Below, piece by piece: positions 1 through 8,476 of a DNA stretch of 64,000 bases (within the stretch, counting starts at the first letter, position 1; every line of letters starts with the position of its first letter). Made by a program: the position numbers and the translations under genes. Location: the NCBI RefSeq assembly GCF_032918005.1, contig NZ_CP136628.1, positions 2,837,501-2,901,500 of the forward strand. Direction: 5' to 3'. Below the pieces are notes generated by a model. It ran no database searches. It was not told where the DNA came from and saw only the letters and a list, made by a program, of their open reading frames with translations. The DNA is from Bradyrhizobium sp. NDS-1 (lineage in GTDB: Bacteria > Pseudomonadota > Alphaproteobacteria > Rhizobiales > Xanthobacteraceae).

Positions 1-868
1 GTAGCCCGGCCATGAGTAACGCAAGTACAAGCGTGTTGTTGTTGAATGCGAACGCGAGCAGAAGCGTTGCACCGGCGATAGCCGTCAGCAGCAAAATAGA
101 TCGTGTCGACAGATCGTTTGCGTGCCGCTCGGCATTGTTCATCAGCACGCCGAGAAACACGACACTGCTGGCGACAGCCAGGCTACCGTTTGTCATCAGG
201 ACAATAGCGTTGCCGGTCGCGGCAAAGAAGAAGGAGATCCACTTTCGCGGGGACGTGGAATAGATGCCTTGCACGAAGGCGTAGGACGCCAACAGGAAGA
301 ACAGGATTGAGAAGAAGCGATATGTCCAGTTGAATCTCAGAAGATCCAGGCCGAGCGTTCCAGCGAGGGAGCCTGCGAGTGCCGAGCGAAGATCGACATA
401 GGATTGGGCCGCGTAGGGATTGATGACGCCACCGTCGGCGTACTCCTGCGCGGTCTTCATCCAGTGAACATCCGCGCCGATGTCCCCGTAAGGAAAGCTC
501 GAAAATGCGCCGAAGGACCACCACCACGTCAGGAGCGCGATCGGCACCGCCAGGATGCACCAAGTGGCCGCGGCGCGTGTCTCTCCGGGGCCGAGGCGCC
601 AGTTGGGCCATGACCATACGAGGCCGAAGCCGGAGACGGCAAGCATTGCAGCGAGGTGAAGCCGCATATCGCTTACGAATAGCGAGAGTAGTCCGAGCAG
701 GATGCCCGTTGTCGATGCGCCAACCGTAAATCCGAGAACGACGAGCTGAGCCCTCGTGAATCGGCACACCTCGACGAATTTCGTTGAGGCAATGGCCAGA
801 ATCGAAAACCCGGTGCCGAGCTGTATCAGGAAGAACAGGAACGTCAGGACAAATGTGGTCGTCCACAT
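1..868 (-). CDS. Polytopic membrane protein, unknown function (3' end outside window)
   Basis: Reading the minus strand from an ATG at 868 gives about 289 codons without a stop, running off the left edge. The product begins MWTTTFVLTFLFFLIQ and has at least six hydrophobic segments. A soluble loop of about 55 residues follows the fourth segment; it contains YGDIGADVHWMKTAQEYADG, resembling the acidic first periplasmic loop of GT-C-fold glycosyltransferases. That resemblance is only an inference. It starts about 50 bp after the methyltransferase stop on the same strand, so the two are probably co-transcribed. No clear Shine-Dalgarno was seen, so the start is provisional. Confidence 0.72.
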   Translation of the reverse strand, partial: MWTTTFVLTFLFFLIQLGTGFSILAIASTKFVEVCRFTRAQLVVLGFTVGASTTGILLGLLSLFVSDMRLHLAAMLAVSGFGLVWSWPNWRLGPGETRAAATWCILAVPIALLTWWWSFGAFSSFPYGDIGADVHWMKTAQEYADGGVINPYAAQSYVDLRSALAGSLAGTLGLDLLRFNWTYRFFSILFFLLASYAFVQGIYSTSPRKWISFFFAATGNAIVLMTNGSLAVASSVVFLGVLMNNAERHANDLSTRSILLLTAIAGATLLLAFAFNNNTLVLALLMAGL

Positions 869-919
869 CGGGAGATCTCTACAATGGGCTTCTGCCAAGC
901 AACCGGGAGATGGCGATCT

Positions 920-1804
920 TCAGTTTCCTTTCGATAGCTCGGCCGGGCGGCCAACGATCAGCGAGCCGAGCGTAAAAAGGTCCTCTTCGGAGAAGTCTCT
1001 GAAATATGGTGCCAGTCGTTCCAGGATATGCTGTTCCGGCGGCCGGCGGTCGGGCTGGTCGCTCAGCAGTTGAAACCCTGCCTCCCTGAACAGCTGCAGA
1101 TATTCGCTGTGGCGCAAACGATTGACGTATTGGAAGCGCGACTGAAAAGGCGCCCAATCCTCCTCGGAATAGGTCAGGAAGTTGAACGAACTGATGGACG
1201 GATCGAAGCCCTTGAAATGATCGCCATAGTCGATCTGCATGAGGATCAGTCCGTCAGGACGCATGATGCGTCGCAGCTCCTTCAAGATTGCCGCGATGTC
1301 GCGCTTGGGAATGTGCTCGAGCGTTTCGACGGAGACCGCGCAGTCGATCGAGGCGGCGGGCAGGCCGGTCGTCCGGGCATCGGACGGTGCGCGATAGTCG
1401 ATCCTCCACGAAGGCTCGAGATCCTCCAGGGAATTTATCTCGGGGTGGTCAGTGCCGCTCAGTCGAGAAACGATGGCGGCGTTGGAGCGGATCAGTTCCA
1501 GCTTGGCCAAGCGCTCGATGTCGACGGTGATGAAGCGCCGTGCGCCGTGGGCGCTGAAAGCCAGCGGAACGATCAGATCGCGTCCCGCGCCGAACTCGAA
1601 GCAGGTCGAATCCCGCAGCGGCCGCAAGCTGTACGTCTCGTGGACTGCCAGTAGCCGCTGGGCAAGGGTGTAGATGGATCTGACCTGCTTCTCGGGTCGT
1701 GGCAGTCGTCGTGTGACGTAGCGCTGCAGGGCATAGTGCAAGTCTTCGCCCCAGGGGATATTCGACAGCACCGAGAACGCTCGCGCCTTTGTCTGCCAGC
1801 GCAC
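920..1804 (-). CDS. Class I SAM-dependent methyltransferase
   Basis: A 294-residue protein with a class I methyltransferase core. The glycine-rich motif FEFGAGRDL lies near residue 70, an acidic strand VDIERL follows, VETLEHIPK is the motif of the Ubie/type-11 group, and RRIMRPDGLILMQID is the motif V strand. About 65 residues precede the core. The substrate is unknown. Start chosen as GTG at 1804 because AGGAA lies about 9 bp upstream and a 21-codon frame ends immediately before it. It is transcribed toward the membrane protein at the window edge. The upstream DNA is a degenerate copy of the 5' region of the kinase gene at 12.5 kb, which ties it loosely to the surface-sugar locus. Confidence 0.8.
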   Translation of the reverse strand: MRWQTKARAFSVLSNIPWGEDLHYALQRYVTRRLPRPEKQVRSIYTLAQRLLAVHETYSLRPLRDSTCFEFGAGRDLIVPLAFSAHGARRFITVDIERLAKLELIRSNAAIVSRLSGTDHPEINSLEDLEPSWRIDYRAPSDARTTGLPAASIDCAVSVETLEHIPKRDIAAILKELRRIMRPDGLILMQIDYGDHFKGFDPSISSFNFLTYSEEDWAPFQSRFQYVNRLRHSEYLQLFREAGFQLLSDQPDRRPPEQHILERLAPYFRDFSEEDLFTLGSLIVGRPAELSKGN

Positions 1805-1805
1805 G

Positions 1806-1871
1806 TCAGCGGTTCCTCGGCGGAATGGACGCCGTGATTGGAGTGATGCGCACGAGCAGTCGCTGAAGCAC
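1806..1871 (-). pseudogene. 21-codon remnant resembling the start of the CBS-kinase gene
   Basis: From GTG at 1871 the frame reads VLQRLLVRITPITASIPPRN and stops just before the methyltransferase GTG. The kinase gene at 12475 begins VLERTLVTISETETI. The surrounding DNA matches too, so this looks like the truncated 5' end of a duplicated gene. It could alternatively serve as a coupled leader peptide for the methyltransferase. The protein match is short, so this remains tentative. Confidence 0.35.
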
Positions 1872-1942
1872 GGTTTTGATCCAGGATAGGCCGATGTTCC
1901 GGCCTGTTTTCAAGCGGGTACCAGGTCCCGTAGCCGGATTCG

Positions 1943-1971
1943 GTCATACGGGAGCCGCAGGGGCATTGCAA
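1943..1971 (-). promoter_or_regulatory. Sigma-70-like promoter, copy A of a duplicated element
   Basis: On the minus strand there is a -35 box TTGCAA (1966-1971), a 17-nt spacer and a -10 box TATGAC (1943-1948). The spacer is nearly the same as that of the promoter before the kinase gene at 12.5 kb, with CCCTGC-GCTCCCG conserved. It points to the methyltransferase, about 140 bp downstream. Confidence 0.45.
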
Positions 1972-2282
1972 GGATTCCAGGGCAGGGAAGTCGTGGGCGC
2001 CTGTACAGCATCATCTTGTCCGGCTGCCGCGCGTTTTCCGGCTGCCACGCGGCTGAAGAAAACCGGCTGCTCGTGAGCATGACGACGGTGCTCGTGCCGT
2101 GGCTTTCGAGCTGCGCGATGCGACGCCGTTCCCGGTTGATTCTCCTGTCGGCTCAGCGTAAACAAGCCTGAAATCGCGTCGACGTTTTAGCATGCGGGCA
2201 AGAACATCGCGTATGATTTGTCCAGAGCCGCCGGCCGGTTCGGTCCATGCCGATCCCTTGCTCTCCCGCCGAGTCCTGTCGC

Positions 2283-3023
2283 ATGCCCGGTGAATTGCTG
2301 ATTGGCGAGGCCGTCGCAAGGGGCTATCCGCCCGCCGTGCTATACCTGCGCAACGACGAGATCGTCACGACGGAAATCTGCGCCTTCAACTACTTCTCGG
2401 TTTTCATGAAGGATCATCCGGAGGTGGATGCTCATGTCTGGCTCTTCGACGGGGCGGGCAAGCCGGCCGGATATTTCCACAGGGAACTCGGCGTCAACGG
2501 ACAATTGCAATTGCAGACGTCGGAGCTGTGTTCACGCGTTTCGGGAACGGTCGCGATGACGCTGGTCCCGAAGCACGAGACCAAGCTTCGTCCCGGACGG
2601 AAGGTGACGACCGGCTATTACGCACAATATTTCTCGCAGCACGGCGCGATAACGCTGTCGCACGAGCGCGAACCGGTCGCCGCAGCGCCGTTCCCGACCT
2701 CCGCCTGGATGCAATCCTATCTTACGCGGTTCTTGAAGGAGTCCGGCGTGGTGCTCGTGAACTCCTGCATCGCATCCGAGGGCGTCTCGGTCGGGACGGC
2801 CAGGCTCGTGGCCCTGGACGGCACCGAATTGGGTCAGCGTGCGCTGCCTGAGATCGCACCGATGGGCGCCGTTCGCATCGGCACGCTGGACCTTTTCCCC
2901 GAGGCTGAAGGGCTGATCGGCGCGGCCGAAGGTTTCGCCCTGGAGTTCAAGGGAACCAACATCGCCAGTCCGTTCAGTTATTATGAATTTGCCAACGGCA
3001 AGTTCAGCCTGCATCATTTTTAG
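2283..3023 (+). CDS. Beta-rich protein of unknown function, paralogue of the next gene
   Basis: A 246-residue protein with no signal peptide or membrane segment and no family I recognise. It carries two similar modules. The first, around HVWLFDGAGKPAGYFHREL, and the second, around ARLVALDGTELGQRALPEI, share a hydrophobic strand, a DG turn, a glycine, an E-L/I pair and a closing T-x-D/E-L strand. The neighbouring protein has the same two-module plan. ATG 2283 was preferred because the upstream alternative (ATG 2247) adds 12 residues with atypical codons. A DG-turn beta-sandwich role such as carbohydrate or ligand binding is possible but not shown. Confidence 0.62.
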   Translation: MPGELLIGEAVARGYPPAVLYLRNDEIVTTEICAFNYFSVFMKDHPEVDAHVWLFDGAGKPAGYFHRELGVNGQLQLQTSELCSRVSGTVAMTLVPKHETKLRPGRKVTTGYYAQYFSQHGAITLSHEREPVAAAPFPTSAWMQSYLTRFLKESGVVLVNSCIASEGVSVGTARLVALDGTELGQRALPEIAPMGAVRIGTLDLFPEAEGLIGAAEGFALEFKGTNIASPFSYYEFANGKFSLHHF

Positions 3024-3033
3024 GGGCGCATTC

Positions 3034-3957
3034 GTGACACGTTTCTCGTCCAGTCCCTGGAAGCCCTACGAGCCCCGATTCATGTTTCCGACTTTCGCGG
3101 GTGTCGAGTCGCGCATGGGTTTCTCGATCCCTGCCTGGTACCGTCCGGTCGACGTCAGGTATCTTCGTAGCCTCGTCGCCGGCAGCCTGCGCAAGAATCT
3201 TCGTGAAACGGTCAAGGATCTCGTGCCCGAGCTCGCCAGTCTGGTCGCCTCGGGCTTCAGCAAGAAGCTCCGGTTCAGGCTACACATCCTGTCGCGCGAT
3301 GGCGAGTACCGGGCGACCTACGCGTTTCCGGAAAGCTACGCGCCTGGCGCCTCCGTCGAGATCGAGCTGTCGCGCCTTTTCGCCTCGCTCGAGCTGCCGC
3401 AGGACGATTATCTGGTCATTGCCGTGATGTCGCGCGGTCGCATGGACGGCTTCCGATCCTCGCCTGCCAGCTATTCGATGACCTATGTCGATCGGGACAA
3501 CGTCGCGATCTACCGCACCGGCGCGTTTGCCCGCCCCTTGAACGAGGGCAGGCTCAAGGCGCATGTCGGGTTCACCGGAATTAATCCGAAGATCATTGCG
3601 ACCAGTGACATTGTCAGCAGCGTGATGCTGATCAATCACTCCTCTGATCCCGAATATGCTCATTCGGCGCGGCCGACCTCGAAGCTGATCCGCGAGGATG
3701 GCGAGCAGATCGAGGGCGATTTCGGCGAAATTCCGCCGCTCGGTGCGCGCGAGATGTCGGTCGTCGACATGTTCGGCAGTCGCGTGTTCGATTTTCTCAA
3801 GCCGTTCGGCGGTCGCGGGACCACGGTTACCACTTGCGTCGGAATGACACTCGCCAGCCTGCACTTGCAGCGCACGAACGATAATCGGCGGACGTTGCTG
3901 GGCATCGAGCACTCGCGTCCGGCGCACATGAATCTCGCCGGTATTCTGCAGCATTAG
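3034..3957 (+). CDS. Beta-rich protein of unknown function, tandem paralogue
   Basis: A 307-residue protein when started at GTG 3034, which has AGGGGC about 8 bp upstream; that Shine-Dalgarno overlaps the TAG stop of the preceding gene, suggesting coupling. It contains the same two-module layout as its neighbour: a first module around LHILSRDGEYRATYAFPES and a second around SKLIREDGEQIEGDFGEIP, each ending in an acidic-hydrophobic strand (ELSRLF, VVDMFG). The N-terminal 70 residues (FMFPTFAGVESRMGFSIPAW onward) are unique to this copy. No enzyme motif is visible. The pairing suggests the two proteins act together. Confidence 0.65.
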   Translation: MTRFSSSPWKPYEPRFMFPTFAGVESRMGFSIPAWYRPVDVRYLRSLVAGSLRKNLRETVKDLVPELASLVASGFSKKLRFRLHILSRDGEYRATYAFPESYAPGASVEIELSRLFASLELPQDDYLVIAVMSRGRMDGFRSSPASYSMTYVDRDNVAIYRTGAFARPLNEGRLKAHVGFTGINPKIIATSDIVSSVMLINHSSDPEYAHSARPTSKLIREDGEQIEGDFGEIPPLGAREMSVVDMFGSRVFDFLKPFGGRGTTVTTCVGMTLASLHLQRTNDNRRTLLGIEHSRPAHMNLAGILQH

Positions 3958-3987
3958 CTGGACGGGCCAATTTTCGGGGCGAGGGTG

Positions 3988-5178
3988 ATGCTGTCATCAA
4001 GTGGCGCACTTGGACGATTTTGGACTTCTGAGGCGGTCGTGAAGACACCATCTCTCGGCCTGGTACTCGGGTTCTGGATTGTCTCGAACATTCTGGTCAT
4101 TGCCTGGTATTGGGTAAATATATCCGACAGGTATCTCCCGGGTCTGCTGCGGTATGCCGGAATAGCCTTCTACGTGGCCGTCGCACTCGTTCCGCTGCTG
4201 CTCCTGTTCAAGGTGAGAAGAAGCTTCTTCAATCCGGTCACGCTGGGACTGCTCGTCAGTTGCTGCCTTGCGCTGTCCATCACTGCACACGAAGCCAACT
4301 TGCTTCGCGAGCAACTGCAGTTCAGTCTCGATCGCGAGCGCGAGTTTGCCCATACTGACGCTGTCGAGGGCGTCATGCGGCCGTTGTTCGCCAAGATTAC
4401 CGAGGCCTACGTCCAGATACTCGGCGACGATCGCACCCACGGGGGCTCGACCTTCTACACCCACATCGTCGCCAACTATCTGTTCGATTCCCTGTCGTTC
4501 CTCGCCGTATTTGCGTTGGCGACGCTGCTTCTCTCGCCGACTGCGACATGGCTCTGCCTACTCACCTTTGCGTTCTACACGCAGATCGCGATCTATCCGG
4601 GGCGCATGGGTCCCGTGTTCATCGCGGGCGGGTTGTTGTGGCAGCTCTTTCTGCTGACGTCGCGGCGATATCCCGCCGCGATCATTTCAGGACTGATCAT
4701 CAGCTTCGGGCGGACCGACGTCGTGTTCGCTTCAGCGTTCTCGCTTCTGAGCCTTGCAGCTTTCGAGCGGCGATGGCCGACCCTGAAGGAATGGGCTGTG
4801 TTCGGGCTGCTGATCGGTATCTCACTGGCCGTGCCGAAGGCGCTGATCTGGATGCATCCCGGAACGGACTACAAATCGTTCCTGGTCACGAATGGCGACT
4901 TCAGCAAGCTGGTTGGAAATCTGCAGACCATGAAACTCGTGGTCGCGATCGCAAGTCCCGTACTCGCGATCGCGATCGTGAGGACGCTTGCGCTGACCCG
5001 AACGATCGCCGTGGTCGGTTCGGCGTGTCTCGTTCATGTCGGGCTCGTCTTTTTCATCGCGGATTTCTCCGAGACGCGGCTCATCATCCCTGGACTGGCG
5101 GGGCTCGTGTTCGTGGCGAGTGAAGGACTTGGGAAATTGCTGGAAGGCAAGAATGACGGGAAAGCCGACAGCGGCTGA
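3988..5178 (+). CDS. Polytopic membrane protein, unknown function
   Basis: A 396-residue protein with about nine or ten hydrophobic segments, starting at ATG 3988 (GTG 3985 is directly in front). A long hydrophilic loop around residues 105-155 contains acidic clusters (SLDREREFAH, EGVMRPLFAKITEAY). The size and a large early extracytoplasmic loop are compatible with a GT-C glycosyltransferase, a wall-like transporter or an O-unit handling protein, but no diagnostic motif was found. It lies 30 bp after the paralogous beta-rich pair on the same strand and is probably in their operon. Confidence 0.68.
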   Translation: MLSSSGALGRFWTSEAVVKTPSLGLVLGFWIVSNILVIAWYWVNISDRYLPGLLRYAGIAFYVAVALVPLLLLFKVRRSFFNPVTLGLLVSCCLALSITAHEANLLREQLQFSLDREREFAHTDAVEGVMRPLFAKITEAYVQILGDDRTHGGSTFYTHIVANYLFDSLSFLAVFALATLLLSPTATWLCLLTFAFYTQIAIYPGRMGPVFIAGGLLWQLFLLTSRRYPAAIISGLIISFGRTDVVFASAFSLLSLAAFERRWPTLKEWAVFGLLIGISLAVPKALIWMHPGTDYKSFLVTNGDFSKLVGNLQTMKLVVAIASPVLAIAIVRTLALTRTIAVVGSACLVHVGLVFFIADFSETRLIIPGLAGLVFVASEGLGKLLEGKNDGKADSG

Positions 5179-5255
5179 GGCTGGGGCTGCTTGAGGATCA
5201 GCGCGAGGAGGTGGCGCGCGCGGCCTCGCCGTCCGCATGCGAGCTCTGCGTGCTG

Positions 5256-6095
5256 CTACCAGACGCTCCGCCCACCATCCATGACCAGATTCTGTCCCGT
5301 CATGTAGCTCGATGCGTCCGAGCAGAGGAACTGCACAGCCGCGCGGTATTCGTCGACATCGGCCATGCGGCCCATGGGGATCAGGCGCGTCAGTCGTTCG
5401 ACGAAGGCCGGATCCTGGTTGTTGAAGACGCCACCCGGCGAGATCGCGTTGACGCGCACGCCATGATCGGCCCAATAGGTCGCCAGATATTTCGTCAGGC
5501 CGATCAGGCCGTGCTTGATCACCGAATAAGTCACCGGCTTCACCGGCTGTTCTTCTTCGCGCGTCACCTGCGGCTGACGGTACAGCCGCTGGTCCGGTGC
5601 AATCACGCCGAGATCGGAGGCGATGTTGAGGATCGCGCCGCGACGGCGTTTGGCCATCTCGCCGCCGAACACCTGCGCACACAGCATCGCACCGGTCAGG
5701 CCAACGGCGATTTCGGTCTGCCATTGCGGCACCGGGAACGCCTCGAAGCGCGAGGAGTGCATGATTCCCGGGCTCGACGTCACCTTCGGGTCGATCGCGG
5801 CGTTGTTGACGAGGATGTCGACGTTGATGCCACGGCCGGCAAGCTGATCGTTTGCGGCGCGCACCGATTCGAGCGAGGTGACGTCGATCTCGAGCGCGAT
5901 CAGATCGGCTGAAGGCGCAGACTGCTTCAGCGCCGCGACTGCAGCTTCGGCCTGCGCCAGTTTGACGTCGGTGACGACCACGCGCGCGCCGGCTTCGCTG
6001 AGCGCTGCGACGTGCTGCCTGCCCAACAGGCCGCCGGCGCCGGTCACGAGCGCGGTCCGTCCGGTCAGGTCGTAGCGGGAGGAGGGGTTTGCCAT
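5256..6095 (-). CDS. Short-chain dehydrogenase/reductase, PtmA-like
   Basis: A 279-residue classical SDR. The Rossmann motif TGAGGLLG lies near residue 18, NNAA near 98, a catalytic YSVIK motif near 190, and MTGQNLVMDGG at the C-terminus. The GLLG variant of the cofactor loop and the TPLGR/MGRMA-type tail resemble PtmA, an SDR found with flagellin nonulosonic-acid genes in Campylobacter; that is family resemblance only. ATG 6095 has AGGAG 6 bp upstream and lies 13 bp after the previous SDR stop, which excludes the longer frame from 6131. It is the last gene of the seven-gene sugar operon. It probably oxidises or reduces a sugar intermediate. Confidence 0.85.
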   Translation of the reverse strand: MANPSSRYDLTGRTALVTGAGGLLGRQHVAALSEAGARVVVTDVKLAQAEAAVAALKQSAPSADLIALEIDVTSLESVRAANDQLAGRGINVDILVNNAAIDPKVTSSPGIMHSSRFEAFPVPQWQTEIAVGLTGAMLCAQVFGGEMAKRRRGAILNIASDLGVIAPDQRLYRQPQVTREEEQPVKPVTYSVIKHGLIGLTKYLATYWADHGVRVNAISPGGVFNNQDPAFVERLTRLIPMGRMADVDEYRAAVQFLCSDASSYMTGQNLVMDGGRSVW

Positions 6096-6108
6096 CGAAG
6101 GCTCCTGT

Positions 6109-6870
6109 TCAGCTTCTGAGCTGGCCGCCATCGGCTACCATCACGCTGCCGGTGATGAAGGCGGCGCGGGGCGAAGCAAGGAAGGCGACGATATCGGCGA
6201 TCTCCTCGGGCGTGCCGAGCCGGCGCAGCGCCACCTCGCGCTGGAGCATGTCATCGACCGCCTGCTTGTTTTCGGCGATCTTGCGCGCCCAGGTGCCGTC
6301 CGCAGCCAGGATATTTCCGGGGGCGACCGCATTGATGCGGATGCCATCGAGCGCGAGCGGCCGCGCCAGGCCGCGCACGGTCGCATTGAGCGCGGCTTTG
6401 GCGGCATAGTAGGTGACGGGTGCACCAAGCGCCGCCATCCCTGCGATCGAGGAGATGCAGACGATGGCCCGGTCACCGCTGCCTTGGGCCATCAGCGGCC
6501 GCGCCGCTTCGATCATGTTGGTCGCAGCGAACAGATTCAGGTCGATGATCCGCGACCATTCCGCCGCAGTTTCCATGCCCGGCGGGACGGAGGCGCCGCT
6601 GCCGACATTGCAGACCAGGATATCGAGCCGACCCCATTGCTTGTCGACGCTTTCGACCAGTGCTTTCGCCGCGGCCGGATCGGTGACGTCTGCGATGTGG
6701 GCAGACGCGTTGATGCCGATCGTTGCGCGCGCAGCGTTCACCGCGTCGGCGCCACGCGCCGCGAGCGCGACATTGGCACCTTCCGCCGCGAGCGTCCTCG
6801 CGATCGCAAGTCCGATGCCGCGGCTGGCGCCGGTGACGAGCGCAACGCGATCGTTCAGCTCGAGCCTCAT
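6109..6870 (-). CDS. Short-chain dehydrogenase/reductase
   Basis: A 253-residue classical SDR with TGASRGIG at residues 14-21, the NNAG position replaced by CNVGSG, SSIAGM before the active site, and catalytic YYAAK. It ends with ITGSVMVADGG. The start overlaps the stop of the upstream isomerase by 4 nt (ATGA), indicating translational coupling. CNVG in place of NNAG is a mild divergence seen in a subset of SDRs. The substrate is unknown. As one of three SDRs in this operon it probably acts on a sugar or sugar-acid intermediate. Confidence 0.85.
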   Translation of the reverse strand: MRLELNDRVALVTGASRGIGLAIARTLAAEGANVALAARGADAVNAARATIGINASAHIADVTDPAAAKALVESVDKQWGRLDILVCNVGSGASVPPGMETAAEWSRIIDLNLFAATNMIEAARPLMAQGSGDRAIVCISSIAGMAALGAPVTYYAAKAALNATVRGLARPLALDGIRINAVAPGNILAADGTWARKIAENKQAVDDMLQREVALRRLGTPEEIADIVAFLASPRAAFITGSVMVADGGQLRS

Positions 6871-7715
6871 CGCGCTGCGTCCTCGATCCAGCCGACCGTC
6901 ATGTCGCGATATCGTGCCAGCGCGCCGGCATGGTCGCCGTCGGTTGCCCGGGCCGTCTGCAGGATGTATTGGCCCTTGTAGCCGGAGCGCTCGATCAGCC
7001 GGATCGTCTTGGCAAGGTCCGCATTGCCGGTGCCGAGCGGCACGGTGGTGCCGCCGCGGATGCGGTCCTTCACGTGTACATTGAGAATGCGGCGTGCATA
7101 GGCGGCGATCTCCTCGTCGCTGTCGTAGCCGAGCGAGGCGCTGTTGCCACTGTCGTAATTGATGCCGAAGGTCTCGGCCGGAAATGCCTCCATGAACCGG
7201 GCAAGCTCGTCCGGCGGCAGATCGGATTCGAAGACGATTTTGACGTTTCGTCTCGTCAGCAGCTCGGAGCGGGCAAGCAGCACGCGCTTCAGCGTATCGC
7301 TCTCGCTCTTGCGCTCGATCTTGCCGTTGTCGACCAGCGGGATCACGACGAACTCGATGCCAACGCGGCTACAGGCGGCGATCAGGAGATCGAGGTCGGC
7401 GACGAGCGCGTCGCGCACGACGGCATCGACCTTCCAGAACGGCGCCTGCATGAAGCAGTCGCCGGTCAGGCTCGGGATGCGCACGCCGTTCTCGCGCGAC
7501 AAGGCCAGAATCTCCTGCTGCCCCGGCTCGGTCGCCAGCGGGTTCTCGCGCAACCGTTCCTGATCGATGGTCCATTCCATCCGCGTCAGGCCGAGCGCCT
7601 TCGCGCGAGCGAATTCCTCCCGCCACTCGTCCCAGGGGAATGCCTGGATCTTGCCGTCGACCAGAGCCGAGAGCCGTCCCTGCATGAAGCCGATGCGTTG
7701 CAGCGTTGCGGTCAC
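6867..7715 (-). CDS. Sugar phosphate isomerase/epimerase-like TIM barrel
   Basis: A 282-residue protein of the xylose-isomerase-like TIM-barrel superfamily (AP endonuclease 2 fold). It begins GFMQGRLS, and conserved strands include RMEWTID, IEFVVIPLVD, KIVFESD, GINYDSGNS, LNVHVKDR and GQYILQTA. The acidic and histidine residues (E in FESD, D in YDSGN, H in VHVKDR, with a terminal Q/E position) fit a divalent-metal site. The GTG start at 7715 forms a GTGA overlap with the stop of the upstream SDR. Relatives include inosose dehydratases and ketose epimerases. Its partner barrel is fused to the NeuB-like synthase in the same operon. Confidence 0.8.
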   Translation of the reverse strand: MTATLQRIGFMQGRLSALVDGKIQAFPWDEWREEFARAKALGLTRMEWTIDQERLRENPLATEPGQQEILALSRENGVRIPSLTGDCFMQAPFWKVDAVVRDALVADLDLLIAACSRVGIEFVVIPLVDNGKIERKSESDTLKRVLLARSELLTRRNVKIVFESDLPPDELARFMEAFPAETFGINYDSGNSASLGYDSDEEIAAYARRILNVHVKDRIRGGTTVPLGTGNADLAKTIRLIERSGYKGQYILQTARATDGDHAGALARYRDMTVGWIEDAAR

Positions 7716-8476
7716 GATTTGGTATCCGAGCTGATGGCGAGACCTTTGGCGATCCAGCCGCCGTCGACGAAGATCTCCTGGCCGGTCACATAGGCGGAGG
7801 CGTCCGATGCCAGGAAGATCGCCGCTCCCACCATGTCGGCGGGCTGTCCCCACCGGCCGAGCATGGTGTGGCGTCGCCTGTCTTCGTGCATGACCGGATC
7901 GGCAAAACTCTTCGCGGTCATCTCTGTCGCGACGTAGCCCGGCGCAAGCGCGTTGACGCGGATGCCGTCGGGCGCGTAGTCGGCGGCGAGCGCGCGCGTC
8001 AGCCCCGCAAGACCCGCCTTCGCCGCCACGTAGCCGGGGTTGCCGGGAAAGCCCCGGATCGAATTGATGCTGGTGACGTTAACGATCGCAGCCGAGCCCG
8101 CCTTCTTCAAGAGCGGATACGCGGCGAGGATGGTGGCGTAGACGCCGGTGAGATCGGTCGCGACCGTGTCGCGAAAGCGCGCAAGCTCGCTTTCATCGCC
8201 TTGTGCGGGGAGGCTGATGCCGGCGGCGTTGACCAGCGTGTCGATATGCCTGCCTTGCGCCGCGATCATGCCGAATGCGTTTTCGATCGCCTTGTCGTCG
8301 GAGAGGTCGCAGGCAATCGGGGTCACGTCCTGCGGCGCGGTCCCGGAGCGGCTGAGGCCGAACACCATGGCGCCCGCGTCTTGCAGGCCGGTCGCAATGG
8401 CCGCGCCAATCCCCCGCGAGGCGCCGGTGACTACCGCGATCTTGCCTTTGAGCGAGAAGGCGCTGAGGTCAGGCAT
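7712..8476 (-). CDS. Short-chain dehydrogenase/reductase
   Basis: A 254-residue classical SDR. It has TGASRGIG near residue 17, CDLSDD for the adenine-binding Asp, NAAG near 82, SINS before the catalytic YVAAK, and YVTGQEIFVDGG at the C-terminus. It is the most conventional of the three SDRs. Its start overlaps the cytidylyltransferase stop by 8 nt, and its stop overlaps the isomerase start, so the genes are translationally coupled. It is likely a sugar or polyol oxidoreductase in the pathway; the substrate cannot be read from sequence. Confidence 0.87.
   Translation of the reverse strand: MPDLSAFSLKGKIAVVTGASRGIGAAIATGLQDAGAMVFGLSRSGTAPQDVTPIACDLSDDKAIENAFGMIAAQGRHIDTLVNAAGISLPAQGDESELARFRDTVATDLTGVYATILAAYPLLKKAGSAAIVNVTSINSIRGFPGNPGYVAAKAGLAGLTRALAADYAPDGIRVNALAPGYVATEMTAKSFADPVMHEDRRRHTMLGRWGQPADMVGAAIFLASDASAYVTGQEIFVDGGWIAKGLAISSDTKS

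Larger units (their letters stand above)
1805..2246. other. Intergenic region between divergent operons
   Basis: About 440 bp between the minus-strand methyltransferase and the plus-strand beta-rich proteins. It holds promoter copy A and the truncated kinase 5' end (roughly 1806-1980). On the plus strand a TATGAT box at 2212-2217 could be the -10 of the rightward operon, but no good -35 was seen at the proper distance. Nothing else recognisable was found. Confidence 0.5.
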
